The translations under genes and the position numbers were made by a program. From Rothia aerolata (GTDB taxonomy: Bacteria; Actinomycetota; Actinomycetes; Actinomycetales; Micrococcaceae): a DNA stretch of 64,000 nucleotides. The stretch spans positions 1-64,000 of the forward strand of contig NZ_BMDC01000005.1 in assembly GCF_014635585.1 (NCBI RefSeq). Direction: 5' to 3'. Numbering within the stretch: position 1 is the first letter of the stretch; the number at the start of each line of letters is the position of its first letter. Shown here one piece after another: positions 52,545 through 61,930 of this stretch. The notes below the pieces were generated by a model, which searched no databases, had not been told where the DNA came from, and worked only from the letters and a program-made list of their open reading frames with translations.

Positions 52545-53912
52545 ATGTCTTCAGAGAACACCAACGCCACGCTCTCGCGGGGCACCTACAAGGAATCTCA
52601 GCGCATCTCCGAGATTCTGCGCAAGGAATCAGTGGGCGGCTTTGTACTGCTGGGTGCCACTGTTCTGGCTCTCATTCTGGCCAATAGCCCCGCAGCTGAC
52701 TTCTATTTCAACCTGCGTGATACCCACCTGGGTAAAGACATCGGAGACTTCCACCTGGATCTCTCCCTGGCCCACTGGGCAGCAGACGGCCTACTGGCGG
52801 TCTTCTTCTTCATGGCCGGCCTAGAGCTTAAAAAAGAATTCGTAGTGGGCGATCTGCGTAACCCCTCCAAGGCCCTGGTGCCCGTGGTTGCAGCAGCCGG
52901 CGGTGTAGCGGTTCCCGCCATCATCTACACCCTCATCAACCTCAACGGTAGCGCCGAAGCACTCGGCGGCTGGGCAATCCCCGCCGCAACCGACATTGCC
53001 TTCGCGGTCGCCGTCCTCGCGGTGATCGGCACCCACCTGCCCTCAGCGCTGCGCATCTTCCTGCTGACCCTGGCGGTGGTCGATGACCTCATCGCGATTG
53101 TTATCATCGCCCTCTTCTACACCACCGAACTGAAGATCTCCTACCTGCTGATCTCCATCGTCCCCATTCTGATTTACGCCTTTATCGCGCGTAAGGGCGA
53201 GACCACCTTCCACCTGAAGCCCCTGGCCTCCTGGCTGATTCTGCTACCCATCGGCTTCATCGTCTGGGCGCTCTTCCTGAACTCGGGTATTCACGCCACC
53301 ATCGCCGGTGTGGTGCTGGCTTTCATGATTCCTGTCAAGCACAACAAGCGCACCGAGCAGGCGGGTGCCCACCACGGCCTGGCCGAGCACATGGAACACA
53401 TGGTTCGCCCCTTCTCCGCGGGCTTCTGCGTGCCCGTGTTCGCCTTCTTCTCAGCAGGCGTGGCAATTGGCGGCTGGTCGGGCTTCACCGAAGCGGTCTC
53501 CCAGCCCATCGCCCTGGGCATTATCGTTGCGCTGGTGGGTGGCAAGATGATCGGTATCTTCGGCTCCACATGGCTGGTCACCCGCTTCCGCGGTGCCAAC
53601 CTTGACTCCGACATCAAGTGGATTGACGTGCTGGGCCTGTCTGCCCTGGCCGGTATCGGCTTCACTGTCTCCCTGCTGATTGCCGAACTCTCCTTCGGCG
53701 TGGGCTCCGACTACAACGACTACTCCAAGATTGCTATTCTCTCCGCCTCGGTACTGGCGGCGGTGCTCGGCTCCATTATTCTGGGCTCCCGCAACCGCTA
53801 CTACAAGAAGCTCGGCGAGAAGGAAAGCCTGGACGAAAACCAGGACGGCATTCCCGATGTCTACTCGGACGACGGCTCGGGAATCGGCGGTGCCTCGGTG
53901 CGGGCAAACTAG
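52545..53912 (+). CDS. nhaA: Na+/H+ antiporter NhaA, first tandem copy
   Basis: The 455-residue, 12-helix antiporter exports Na+ or Li+ for H+. It carries [20 protein letters not shown], the substrate aspartates in [34 protein letters not shown] and [16 protein letters not shown]. The C-terminus is extended by [20 protein letters not shown], a DxNxDGxxD calcium-type loop not usual for NhaA. GGGAG precedes the ATG. A paralogue follows 250 bp downstream, and 78 bp encoding the tail are identical in both. Confidence 0.95.
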   Translation: MSSENTNATLSRGTYKESQRISEILRKESVGGFVLLGATVLALILANSPAADFYFNLRDTHLGKDIGDFHLDLSLAHWAADGLLAVFFFMAGLELKKEFVVGDLRNPSKALVPVVAAAGGVAVPAIIYTLINLNGSAEALGGWAIPAATDIAFAVAVLAVIGTHLPSALRIFLLTLAVVDDLIAIVIIALFYTTELKISYLLISIVPILIYAFIARKGETTFHLKPLASWLILLPIGFIVWALFLNSGIHATIAGVVLAFMIPVKHNKRTEQAGAHHGLAEHMEHMVRPFSAGFCVPVFAFFSAGVAIGGWSGFTEAVSQPIALGIIVALVGGKMIGIFGSTWLVTRFRGANLDSDIKWIDVLGLSALAGIGFTVSLLIAELSFGVGSDYNDYSKIAILSASVLAAVLGSIILGSRNRYYKKLGEKESLDENQDGIPDVYSDDGSGIGGASVRAN

Positions 53913-53918
53913 GCGGAA

Positions 53919-53987
53919 GGACGGCGCAACGGGCGGGCCTTAACACATCGTCGCCCAGCCGCCCAGCGCCGTCCACTATATAAAAAA
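53919..53987 (+). terminator. Terminator after nhaA copy 1
   Basis: GGACGGCGC (53919-53927) pairs with GCGCCGTCC (53966-53974), with further GGGCGG/CCGCCC pairing inside, followed by an A/T-rich ATATAAAAAAG. Confidence 0.7.
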
Positions 53988-54162
53988 GAATAATCAGCCT
54001 ACATGCTCAGACCGCTGATTTTCAGTACAGTGGAAAGAAAGCCTCCGACGGCCGCGTTCGACAGCGCCCCTGCTTCACAACGCAAGAGCTCCTAGAGACG
54101 TAGCCACGTGACCGCCGCGGGTTCAGTACACTATTCCAACCTGAAAGGTCACGCGCGCGAGT

Positions 54163-55572
54163 ATGACTGAGACTAAGCCCGTGCCTAACGGCACCGACCC
54201 CCAGAAGAAGGCTAGCCAGAATAACACCGCCTTTTCCCGCGGTACCTATTCTGAGTACTCCCGCATTTCCGAGATTCTGCGCAAAGAATCTCTGGGTGGC
54301 TTCATACTGCTAGCTGCCACTGCGCTGGCTATTATTCTCTCGAACTCCCCACTGTCAGATACCTACTTTGGTGTGCGCGATACCGAGCTGGGCTTTGACA
54401 TTCCCGGCTTCCACCACCTGGTGATGGCGGTCAATCACTGGGCTGCTGACGGCCTGCTGGTGGTCTTCTTCTTCCTCACCGGTTTGGAGCTGAAGAAAGA
54501 GTTCGTTATCGGTGACCTGCGGGATCCGGGCCGCGCCATTGTACCCATTGCCGCAGCCTTTGGCGGTGTGGCAGCGCCCGCCATTATCTTCTTTGCTATC
54601 AATGCCGGTCACGAGACCGCCGTGGGCGGCTGGGCGATTCCCACCGCTACCGACATTGCCTTTGCGGTGGCCGTGATTACCGCGGTGGGCCGCTACCTGC
54701 CCTCTGCCCTGCGTACCTTCTTGCTGACCCTGGCGGTGGTTGATGATCTCATTGCAATCTTCATCATCGCGATCTTCTACACCAGCGACTTCAAGCCCCT
54801 CTACCTGGGTCTGGCAATTATTCCGATTGTTCTCTACGCGGTGATTGCCCACAAGGGTGAAAAGTTCTTCCATCTCAACAAGTGGGGAGCCTGGGTTATT
54901 CTTCTGCCCCTGGGCATTATCACCTGGGCGCTCTTCCTCGAATCCGGTATTCACGCCACAATCTCCGGCGTGGTACTGGGCTTCTGCGTGCCGGTGATCT
55001 ACAACAAGAAATCCAAGGCAGCCGGCGCAGATGCCGGCCTGGCCGAGGTACTGGAACATCGCCTGCGCCCGCTTTCCTCTTTGGTCTGCGTACCCCTCTT
55101 CGCCTTCTTCTCCGCCGGCGTGAACGTGGGCGGCTTCTCGGGCCTGGGCACCGCGCTCACCGACTCGGTGGCTATCGGCATTATCCTGGGCCTGGTAGTC
55201 GGCAAGACCGTGGGTATTACCCTCACCACCTGGTTGGTCACCCGCTTCCGCAAAGCCAATCTAGACCCCGATATTAAGTGGGTTGATGTTATCTGCATGG
55301 CCGTGACCGGCGGTATTGGTTTTACCGTCTCGCTACTGGTCGCCGAGCTCTCCTTCCCCGATGGCTCCCCCCACACCGAAGACGCCAAGATCGCTATTCT
55401 GGTGGGCTCCGTGACCGCGGCTGTCATCGGTGGTGTTTTGCTCTCTATCCGCAATAAGCACTACAAGAACATCTACCTCAAGGAAAACCTGGACGAAAAC
55501 CAGGACGGCATTCCCGATGTCTACTCGGACGACGGCTCGGGAATCGGCGGTGCCTCGGTGCGGGCTAAGTAA
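54163..55572 (+). CDS. nhaA: Na+/H+ antiporter NhaA, second tandem copy
   Basis: This 469-residue paralogue of the preceding antiporter has [54 protein letters not shown] and LESGIHATISGVVLGF. It shares the calcium-loop-like tail, encoded by DNA identical over 78 bp (55488-55565 with 53828-53905), while the rest has diverged clearly. The ribosome binding site is weak (AAGG 14 bases upstream). The two copies probably differ in pH or ion range. It has its own terminator and leader. Confidence 0.95.
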   Translation: MTETKPVPNGTDPQKKASQNNTAFSRGTYSEYSRISEILRKESLGGFILLAATALAIILSNSPLSDTYFGVRDTELGFDIPGFHHLVMAVNHWAADGLLVVFFFLTGLELKKEFVIGDLRDPGRAIVPIAAAFGGVAAPAIIFFAINAGHETAVGGWAIPTATDIAFAVAVITAVGRYLPSALRTFLLTLAVVDDLIAIFIIAIFYTSDFKPLYLGLAIIPIVLYAVIAHKGEKFFHLNKWGAWVILLPLGIITWALFLESGIHATISGVVLGFCVPVIYNKKSKAAGADAGLAEVLEHRLRPLSSLVCVPLFAFFSAGVNVGGFSGLGTALTDSVAIGIILGLVVGKTVGITLTTWLVTRFRKANLDPDIKWVDVICMAVTGGIGFTVSLLVAELSFPDGSPHTEDAKIAILVGSVTAAVIGGVLLSIRNKHYKNIYLKENLDENQDGIPDVYSDDGSGIGGASVRAK

Positions 55573-55576
55573 AGGA

Positions 55577-55633
55577 AAGGACGGCGCGCCGCCGGCCCGC
55601 CCGTCGCTCCGCCCAGCGCCGTCCTCCTTTTTC
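55577..55633 (+). terminator. Terminator after nhaA copy 2
   Basis: AGGACGGCGC (55578-55587) pairs with GCGCCGTCCT (55616-55625) across a GC-rich loop and is followed by CCTTTTTC. The stem words match those after copy 1. Confidence 0.8.
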
Positions 55634-55756
55634 GCTCCCCACCTTCGCGTGTCATTTACCTTAAGCACCTTCGCCAGGGTTTAGGCTTATTCTGATTTGT
55701 GTTGCACAAAAGCAACCCACACACTCTTGATCTGCCCGCCCCTGTCGGCGGGGCCC

Positions 55757-55820
55757 AGCACAGAAATCACCGATGAATCGCAGTTGATACGGTTCGAGCG
55801 GTATTTCTGTGCTCTTTTTT
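55757..55820 (+). terminator. Terminator-like hairpin in the AGCS leader (candidate attenuator)
   Basis: AGCACAGAAAT (55757-55767) pairs with ATTTCTGTGCT (55803-55813), followed by CTTTTTT, only 16 bases before the symporter start codon. A separate GC hairpin (GCCCGCC...GGCGGGGC) lies just upstream and shares bases. This is the layout of a transcription attenuator. The known glycine riboswitch core was not recognised. Confidence 0.65.
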
Positions 55821-55836
55821 GGTAAAGGAGCATTGA

Positions 55837-57372
55837 ATGGATGCTTTTCTCAGCGTCATTAACAGCATCAATGACGCCACTGCGGGTGCCTCAGAGGCTG
55901 TCGGTAATCTTGCCGGTAGTATCTGGGATATTTTCTGCATCTTTCTGGTGGCAGCAGGCCTCGCAATTACTTTCTTGACCCGCGGTGTACAGTTCCGCTC
56001 CATTAAAGAGATGTTCCGCGCCGTCGGCGAGCCCTCGGGCACCGAGGCAGACGGCCGCAAGGGCATTTCTTCTTTCCGCGCGTTTACCGTTTCGGCGGCG
56101 TCCCGCGTGGGTACCGGCAACATTGCCGGCGTGGCTATCGCGATTACCATGGGTGGCCCCGGCGCCGTCTTTTGGATGTGGGTGATTGCCGGTATTGGCG
56201 CGGCATCGGCTTTCGCCGAGTCTCTGCTGGGCCAGCTCTATAAGCAGAAGGGCAGGGATTCCTACATTGGTGGCCCCGCCTATTACATGAAGCACGGTCT
56301 GAGGGCTCACTGGATGGGCGTGCTCTTCGCCCTGCTGATTATCGTCACCTACGCCTTTGTTTTCGTGGCGGTGCAGACCAACGCGGTAGTTGAGGCTGCC
56401 GCTAACTCCTTCAGCGTGGACGTCGCCGACGGCGAGGGTATGGGCTTCCGCCTGATTCTGGGCCTGGTGATTATGCTCGTTGCCGCCGCCATCATCTTTG
56501 GTGGCGTGCGCGCTATTTCCTCGGTGACCGAGATTCTGGTGCCCGTGATGGCGGTGCTCTACCTGGTGCTGGGCCTGCTGGTAGTGGTGCTGAACCTGGG
56601 CGATGTTCCCCATGTGATCGCCATGATTTTTGAGGGTGCTCTGGGTATTCGCGAGTTTGCCGTGGGCGGCATTATGGGCGCTATTACCTGGGGTATGCGC
56701 CGCGGTGTGCTCTCCAACGAGGCGGGTATCGGTACCGCGCCCAACGCCGGTGCTACCGCTACCATCTCCCACCCCGCCAAGCAGGGTTTTGTGCAGGCTC
56801 TGGGCGTTTACTTTGATACCTGGCTGGTCTGCTCGATTACCGCTTTCATCGTGCTGCTCTCTGACCCCGCCTACGGCGACCGCGACAAGGGTGCCTCGCT
56901 GACCCAGGATGCCCTGGCGCTTCAGCTGGGTGACTGGGCGGTGCACTTCCTCACCGTAGCGATTATTCTCTTCGCTTTCTCCTCGGTGATTGGTAACTAC
57001 TACTACGGCGAGTCCAACATGCGCTTTATGACCGAGAACAAGGTTGCGCTGACTGTCTACCGCGTGCTGGTGCTGGTTTTCATCATCTTCGGTTCAATTA
57101 CCTCCCTCTCCCTGGTGTGGAACCTGGCAGATATTCTCAACGCTGCCATGGTGGTGCTGAACCTGGGCGCTGTGGGCCTGCTCATGCCCAAGGTGATGAA
57201 AGTGCTGAAAAACTACGAGGTGCAGTGCAAGGCTGGCCTGGAGCCCATCTTCAAGGCAACCGATATGCCCGAGATTAAAAACCTGGCTGCCTGGGACGGT
57301 ACCGATGAGGTCTGCTCCCGCGATTTCTGGGAGAAAGTATCCCGGGAAAAGGCCGCTAAGAAAATAAAATAA
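55837..57372 (+). CDS. Alanine/glycine:cation symporter (AGCS family)
   Basis: The 511-residue, about 11-helix symporter takes up alanine or glycine with Na+. Family motifs are TRGVQFRSIKEMFRAVGEP, ASRVGTGNIAGVAIAITMGG, GPAYYMKHGL, RGVLSNEAGIGTAPNAGATA and FFWMWV-like helix residues. AAAGGAG precedes the ATG. It is read through a leader with a terminator-like hairpin, suggesting control by attenuation. It fits functionally with the neighbouring Na+/H+ antiporters that maintain the Na+ gradient. Confidence 0.95.
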   Translation: MDAFLSVINSINDATAGASEAVGNLAGSIWDIFCIFLVAAGLAITFLTRGVQFRSIKEMFRAVGEPSGTEADGRKGISSFRAFTVSAASRVGTGNIAGVAIAITMGGPGAVFWMWVIAGIGAASAFAESLLGQLYKQKGRDSYIGGPAYYMKHGLRAHWMGVLFALLIIVTYAFVFVAVQTNAVVEAAANSFSVDVADGEGMGFRLILGLVIMLVAAAIIFGGVRAISSVTEILVPVMAVLYLVLGLLVVVLNLGDVPHVIAMIFEGALGIREFAVGGIMGAITWGMRRGVLSNEAGIGTAPNAGATATISHPAKQGFVQALGVYFDTWLVCSITAFIVLLSDPAYGDRDKGASLTQDALALQLGDWAVHFLTVAIILFAFSSVIGNYYYGESNMRFMTENKVALTVYRVLVLVFIIFGSITSLSLVWNLADILNAAMVVLNLGAVGLLMPKVMKVLKNYEVQCKAGLEPIFKATDMPEIKNLAAWDGTDEVCSRDFWEKVSREKAAKKIK

Positions 57373-57383
57373 ACCGGCTTAAA

Positions 57384-57430
57384 TAAAAATAGTGGCGGGG
57401 CGCTATCAAGCGCTCCGCCGCTATTTTTAT
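57384..57430. terminator. Bidirectional terminator between symporter and lysozyme genes
   Basis: TAAAAATAGTGGCGGGGCGC pairs with GCGCTCCGCCGCTATTTTTA around an ATCAA-type loop, giving A/T-rich ends on both strands between two convergent genes. Confidence 0.9.
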
Positions 57431-57448
57431 ATCGGGTTTGTTAGAGAA

Positions 57449-59275
57449 TTAGGAAAGCCAAATTCCTCGGCTAGCAGACCAGTTAATGGTTTTTCCGTTC
57501 TCGAACTTCACGTAGTAGCTACCGTCGGCCCGGCGAATCTCGTCGGTTACTGGCAAACCGTAGGTGTTGATGTGCCCCCTGTTGATCCAGTAGGTGGAGA
57601 TTGCTCCACCGCGATGGATGGTGTGGGTGCCGGTTCGGGCGCTCCAGTAGGCCGCGGTTACGTAGTTGCCCTTGCGGTAGTACTGCTTCCAGCCGTAGCC
57701 GTAGCGTTCTTCGTCAATAGCAGGGTAGCCCCACTTGAACTCGAAGCCCGCACGGGCGTAGGCGGAGCCCAGGGCACCGGTCCACTTAACGTGGTGGGAG
57801 CCGGTGGTGGGGCTCCAGTAGATGGTGCGAGAGTTAGAGAAGTTCTGCACGTAGCCGCCGTCAACACTGCGGAACTCGTTGCCGGTGGGGTAGCCGAAGA
57901 CGCTCTGACCGCCGTGGGAGTAGTAGTAGGCGGCAATGCCGTTAACCACCTGATACTGCGAGGCGAGGCGGCGCTGTTCTTCCTGACGACGTCGCTCGGC
58001 CTCTGCCAGAGCACGCTGGGTGCTCACGGGCTTGTAGCCGGCGTTGGAGGCAAAGTTCTGCAGTTCGTTGTAGGTACCGTTGAAGACATTGGAGTCACCG
58101 GAGAAAGGCCCGGTTGAGGAGTACTGCCAGATGTCGTAGGTGGAGTAGCCCGAGGGCATAGCACCGGGCACAGTGTTGTAGGCCGCGATATGCAGGGGCA
58201 GGTGGTTGAGGTCGCTCATGCCACCCACGCAGTAGGTCCACCAGTTGGTGGTGGTGTAGACGGCGGGGTAGCGGCCGGTGAGCTTCTTGTAGGTCTCGGT
58301 AAAGTCCACAACCCAGCTGCGCAGCTGGCTGGGGCTCATGCTGTAGCAGGTGTTACCGAGCGCTGCATAGGGGTTGTACTCGATGTCGAGCAGGCCGGGC
58401 AGGGTCTTGCCGTCGGCGCTCCAGCCGCCGCCGTTAGCTACGAAGTAGCGGGCCTGGTCTGCACCCGATGAGGCGGTGGGAATTGCAAAGTGGTAGCCGC
58501 CGCGCTTCATGCCCACGCTAGTGGAGCCGATGTACTGACGGGAAAACTGGGGAGAGGTGTAGGTCATACCCTCGGTTGCCTTCACGTAGGCGAAGCGGGC
58601 GCCCTGGGAGTATTCTGCCGCCCAGTTGACGGTGGGCTGCCAGCCCGAGACGTCCATACCGAGCACGCCGGAGCCGGTGGGGCTGGTTGCTACGGTCTTG
58701 AAGGTGGCTGAGTGCTGGGCCAGGGCCGGGGTAACGGTCAGGCCGCGGTTGCCCTCGAGGGTTGCACCGGTGGTCGGCTCTGCCGCCTTAGCCAGGTTGC
58801 TGAGTCCGCGCAGCGGGTGCACGCGGTCAAAGCCGACGGAGGCTACCTTCTGGGACGAGGACGCCGCGGGGTTGACCTTGGCGGCTTCGGCAGGGGCTAC
58901 TTTCTCAACATCGCTCACGACGTCAACGCCCTGCTTTGCCTGCTCAACCTCTTTCTCACCCAGTTCAAGGGATTCTTCGGAGAGGTTGTTGGTGTCTTTG
59001 AGCGGCTTAATACCCTGGCCCAGGGTTGCGCCCGGGTTGCCGTCGCCGTTGACCGGAGGAGCGGCGTCCAACTGCGGGTGGTTCAGCACGTCTTCTTCGG
59101 GGAGCAGTTCTTTGACCTGCTCGGTTTCCTGGCCGGTGGTGATCTGTGCAAGATCGTCTGCCGAGCCGGTGGTTTGCTCTGCTGAGTAGGCGGGTGCCAA
59201 AGAGCTAAATGCCAGAGCTACTGTCAGTGAAAGCACTGCCAGAGGCTTTGCGGGGGAGTATTTTGTTCTTTTCAT
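57449..59275 (-). CDS. Secreted GH25 lysozyme with LGFP repeats
   Basis: The 608-residue protein has a signal peptide (LAVLSLTVALAFSSLAPAYS), an acidic Ala/Glu-rich spacer of about 150 residues, a GH25 muramidase (about 205-400) and a C-terminal LGFP-repeat region. In GH25, LGMDVSGWQ and LLDIEYNPY carry the catalytic acids, with VKATEGMTY between them. LGFP-like units are SVFGYPTGNEF, KWGYPAIDEERYG and TYGLPVTDEIRR, wall-binding units typical of mycolata and related actinobacteria. It cuts peptidoglycan and may act in growth or competition. No ribosome binding site is obvious before the ATG. Confidence 0.92.
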   Translation of the reverse strand: MKRTKYSPAKPLAVLSLTVALAFSSLAPAYSAEQTTGSADDLAQITTGQETEQVKELLPEEDVLNHPQLDAAPPVNGDGNPGATLGQGIKPLKDTNNLSEESLELGEKEVEQAKQGVDVVSDVEKVAPAEAAKVNPAASSSQKVASVGFDRVHPLRGLSNLAKAAEPTTGATLEGNRGLTVTPALAQHSATFKTVATSPTGSGVLGMDVSGWQPTVNWAAEYSQGARFAYVKATEGMTYTSPQFSRQYIGSTSVGMKRGGYHFAIPTASSGADQARYFVANGGGWSADGKTLPGLLDIEYNPYAALGNTCYSMSPSQLRSWVVDFTETYKKLTGRYPAVYTTTNWWTYCVGGMSDLNHLPLHIAAYNTVPGAMPSGYSTYDIWQYSSTGPFSGDSNVFNGTYNELQNFASNAGYKPVSTQRALAEAERRRQEEQRRLASQYQVVNGIAAYYYSHGGQSVFGYPTGNEFRSVDGGYVQNFSNSRTIYWSPTTGSHHVKWTGALGSAYARAGFEFKWGYPAIDEERYGYGWKQYYRKGNYVTAAYWSARTGTHTIHRGGAISTYWINRGHINTYGLPVTDEIRRADGSYYVKFENGKTINWSASRGIWLS

Positions 59276-59508
59276 GTGTGTATGTGTATAAAAATTTTTT
59301 CAGGGGCATTAATGGAGCAATAAAGTTGCTCTCGAAATATTTAATATAGGCCATTTGGGGGACATTTTGCCGATAAAAACCGGGCATAAAGAAAAATTTT
59401 TCCCCTCTCGCTAGGCAGTCTTCACGATAGCCACCGTCAATTCACTACCCGTTCATATATGCGGTTTATGATGACTTTGACTCACATCACGTTTTCGTTA
59501 GGATTTCT
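59276..59508. promoter_or_regulatory. Divergent promoter region of lysozyme and nucleotidase genes
   Basis: An AT-rich stretch with minus-strand TATACA just before the lysozyme start and the plus-strand promoter of the nucleotidase gene. No gene is present; the 60-codon frame starting here is a shadow. Confidence 0.5.
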
Positions 59509-61914
59509 ATGTCTTTGCGTCTTACCCGCACCGGTGCCGCCGGTGCAGTTACCCTTGCCCTGGTTATCGTCCCGCTGACCGCCTCCCCCGCCTTTTCTGC
59601 GGAGGAAACCCGCACCCTGCAGCTGCTGAACATCAACGATTTCCACGGCCGCATTAGCACCGATATTGGCATGGGTCTGGCGGGTACCATTCAGGCCCAG
59701 CGGGCCGAGAACCCCAACACGTTGCTGCTCTCGGCCGGCGATAACGTCTCGGCCTCGCTGTATGTCTCTAGTGTTCAGGACGACGCTCCCACGATTGACT
59801 ACCTCAACGCCCTGGGCCTACAGGCTTCGGCCACCGGCAACCACGAGTACGACCGCGGCCTGGATGACCTACAGAACCGCCTGAGCAACCTGGCGCAGTT
59901 CCCCTATCTGGCAGCAAACGTTACCGATAAGAACACCGGTGAGCCGGTGAGCGACCCCTTTGTGATCCTTGAAGCCCCCGATGGCACCAAGGTTGCGGTG
60001 ATCGGCACCGTCACCCAGGAGACCCCGCAGCTGACCGATCCCTCTGCCCTGGCCGGCGTCAATTTTGGTGATCCGGTTCAGGCCACCAACCGCTACGCGG
60101 CCCAGCTCTCTGACGGCGATGAATCCAACGGTGAGGCAGACGTGATTGTTGCCGAGTACCACGAGGGCGTGAACACTGCCGCCCCCGAAAGCGACCCGAT
60201 TATTACCGGCACCAGCCCCGCCGTCGACGTCATTTTTACCGGCCACACCCACGAGGAATACGTGATTGACGCGCCGGTACCCGGCGAACCCGGCACCACC
60301 CGCCCGGTGCTTCAGACCGGCAACTACGGCGATAATCTCGGCGATGTGACCCTCACCCTGGATTCCCAAAACAAGGTGGTGGGCTACGAGGCAACCCTGC
60401 ACGAGCGCGGAGCCGTGCCCAGCGCAGAGCAGATTGCGGCCGACCCGGTACTGGCCGAGACCAACCGTATTCTCAACGAGGCTAACGCCTACGCCGAGGA
60501 GCAGGGTAACGTTGCCGTAGCTCCCCTAGACGGCAAAATTACCACCGGCTGGGATGCTGCCCAGCAGGATTCCAAGGGCGGCTTCGACCAGCGCAACCTG
60601 GAATCCACTATGGGCCACCTGGTAGCTGACATGTACCTCTCGGCGGCAAACTCCACCGGCCGCACCCCCGCCGATATTGGCATTGTGAACCCCGGTGGCC
60701 TGCGCGATGAGTTCCCCGCCGGCCTGCGCAACTCTCTTGCCACCGAGGCGGGCACCCTGACCGTTGCCGATATTGTCTCCGTAGCTCCCTTCGCTAATAA
60801 CCTCTGGACCACCCAGCTCACCGGTGCCCAGCTGCGCCAGGTGCTGGAGGAGCAGTGGCAGCAGGACGCCACCGGAGCTATGGCTACCCGCCCCTACCTG
60901 CAGCTGGGGCTTTCTTCCAACGTCACCTACACCTACACCGGCTCCCCCGATGCCGAGGGTTATGCAACGCGCGGCTCCAACATCGATGAAATCTATGTCA
61001 ACGGCAAGAAGGTGCAGGATTCCGACACCTTTACCGTAGCGATTCCCTCTTTCTTACTCGGCGGTGGCGATAACTTCACCACCCTCTCCCAGGGCACTAA
61101 CGCCCAGGACACCGCTCTGGTCGATTCCGATGCTTTCATCGCCTACCTGCAGGGCATGGACTCCGTGGCTCCCCGCTTTGAGAAGCAGGCGGTGCGCGTG
61201 GCTGATTTGGCGGATACTTACGACCTCTCCGGCAACCTGACCTTCAGCCTCTCAGACCTGAACACCCGCTCCTATGACGTTCCCGAGCTCACGGCCCTTG
61301 ACGTGATGGTTGACGGAATTAAGGTGGGGACCGTGGAGGTTGCCTCCGGTGCCACCACCGTCGATCTGCCCCTGGCCAACCTGGGTATTGGCGCGGGCGA
61401 GCACGAGATTCTTCTGACCGACCCCACCGGCGTTGTGGGCACCGAGGTGCGCTTGAGTGCCAACTTCACTGCGGAGGCTGCTGAAGCTCCCGGCGCTGAG
61501 GTTCCTAACCAGGACGACGCCGCACCGGCTCCTGACGTTCAGACTCCCGCCGAGGACGGCGCCGCGGTAGCGCCTACCGTGCCTGAGGCTCAGGCTCCCG
61601 CCACTGACGACGGCGCTGCGGTAGCACCCGCTGCCCCGGCCGGCTCCACCGGCGAGACCGCTACCGAAATCACTGAGTCAGCTGAGGTAGCTGCGGCGGA
61701 ATCTTCCTCCAGCGAGCAGCAGACCGGAACCCACTCTGCTCAGAAGAGCGACTCCCCCAGCCTGACCACCCCGCAGGCAGAGCAGCAGAACTCGAGCGGC
61801 GGCGTCCTCGCCTCCACCGGCTTTAGTGGGCTTCAACTCGCCCTGGCGAGCGCGGCAGTGGTGGCTCTGGGTGCAATAATGGTGATGTTTGCACGTCGTC
61901 CCAAGAAACACTAA
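59509..61914 (+). CDS. Wall-anchored 5'-nucleotidase/UshA-like protein
   Basis: The 801-residue surface enzyme has a signal peptide (ending FSA-EE), a metallophosphoesterase domain (LLNINDFHGRIS, LLSAGDNVSAS, GNHEYDRG, FTGHTHEEY) and a 5'-nucleotidase C-terminal domain (QRNLESTMGHLVADMYL, IVNPGGLRDEFPAG, SFLLGGGDNF). An Ala/Pro-rich stalk follows, then LASTG with a hydrophobic helix and RRPKKH, a sortase anchor. It dephosphorylates extracellular nucleotides for salvage and may make adenosine. AGGA precedes the ATG. Confidence 0.94.
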   Translation: MSLRLTRTGAAGAVTLALVIVPLTASPAFSAEETRTLQLLNINDFHGRISTDIGMGLAGTIQAQRAENPNTLLLSAGDNVSASLYVSSVQDDAPTIDYLNALGLQASATGNHEYDRGLDDLQNRLSNLAQFPYLAANVTDKNTGEPVSDPFVILEAPDGTKVAVIGTVTQETPQLTDPSALAGVNFGDPVQATNRYAAQLSDGDESNGEADVIVAEYHEGVNTAAPESDPIITGTSPAVDVIFTGHTHEEYVIDAPVPGEPGTTRPVLQTGNYGDNLGDVTLTLDSQNKVVGYEATLHERGAVPSAEQIAADPVLAETNRILNEANAYAEEQGNVAVAPLDGKITTGWDAAQQDSKGGFDQRNLESTMGHLVADMYLSAANSTGRTPADIGIVNPGGLRDEFPAGLRNSLATEAGTLTVADIVSVAPFANNLWTTQLTGAQLRQVLEEQWQQDATGAMATRPYLQLGLSSNVTYTYTGSPDAEGYATRGSNIDEIYVNGKKVQDSDTFTVAIPSFLLGGGDNFTTLSQGTNAQDTALVDSDAFIAYLQGMDSVAPRFEKQAVRVADLADTYDLSGNLTFSLSDLNTRSYDVPELTALDVMVDGIKVGTVEVASGATTVDLPLANLGIGAGEHEILLTDPTGVVGTEVRLSANFTAEAAEAPGAEVPNQDDAAPAPDVQTPAEDGAAVAPTVPEAQAPATDDGAAVAPAAPAGSTGETATEITESAEVAAAESSSSEQQTGTHSAQKSDSPSLTTPQAEQQNSSGGVLASTGFSGLQLALASAAVVALGAIMVMFARRPKKH

Positions 61915-61930
61915 TTAGGAGCGCCCCCTC

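Noticed and set aside
55640-55756. Glycine riboswitch before the AGCS gene
   Set aside because: The position fits, but the conserved glycine aptamer core could not be found by eye; only the terminator-like hairpin is reported.
55891-56946. 351-codon minus-strand frame opposite the AGCS symporter
   Set aside because: A His/Gly/Asn-rich shadow of the symporter gene, with no recognisable domain.
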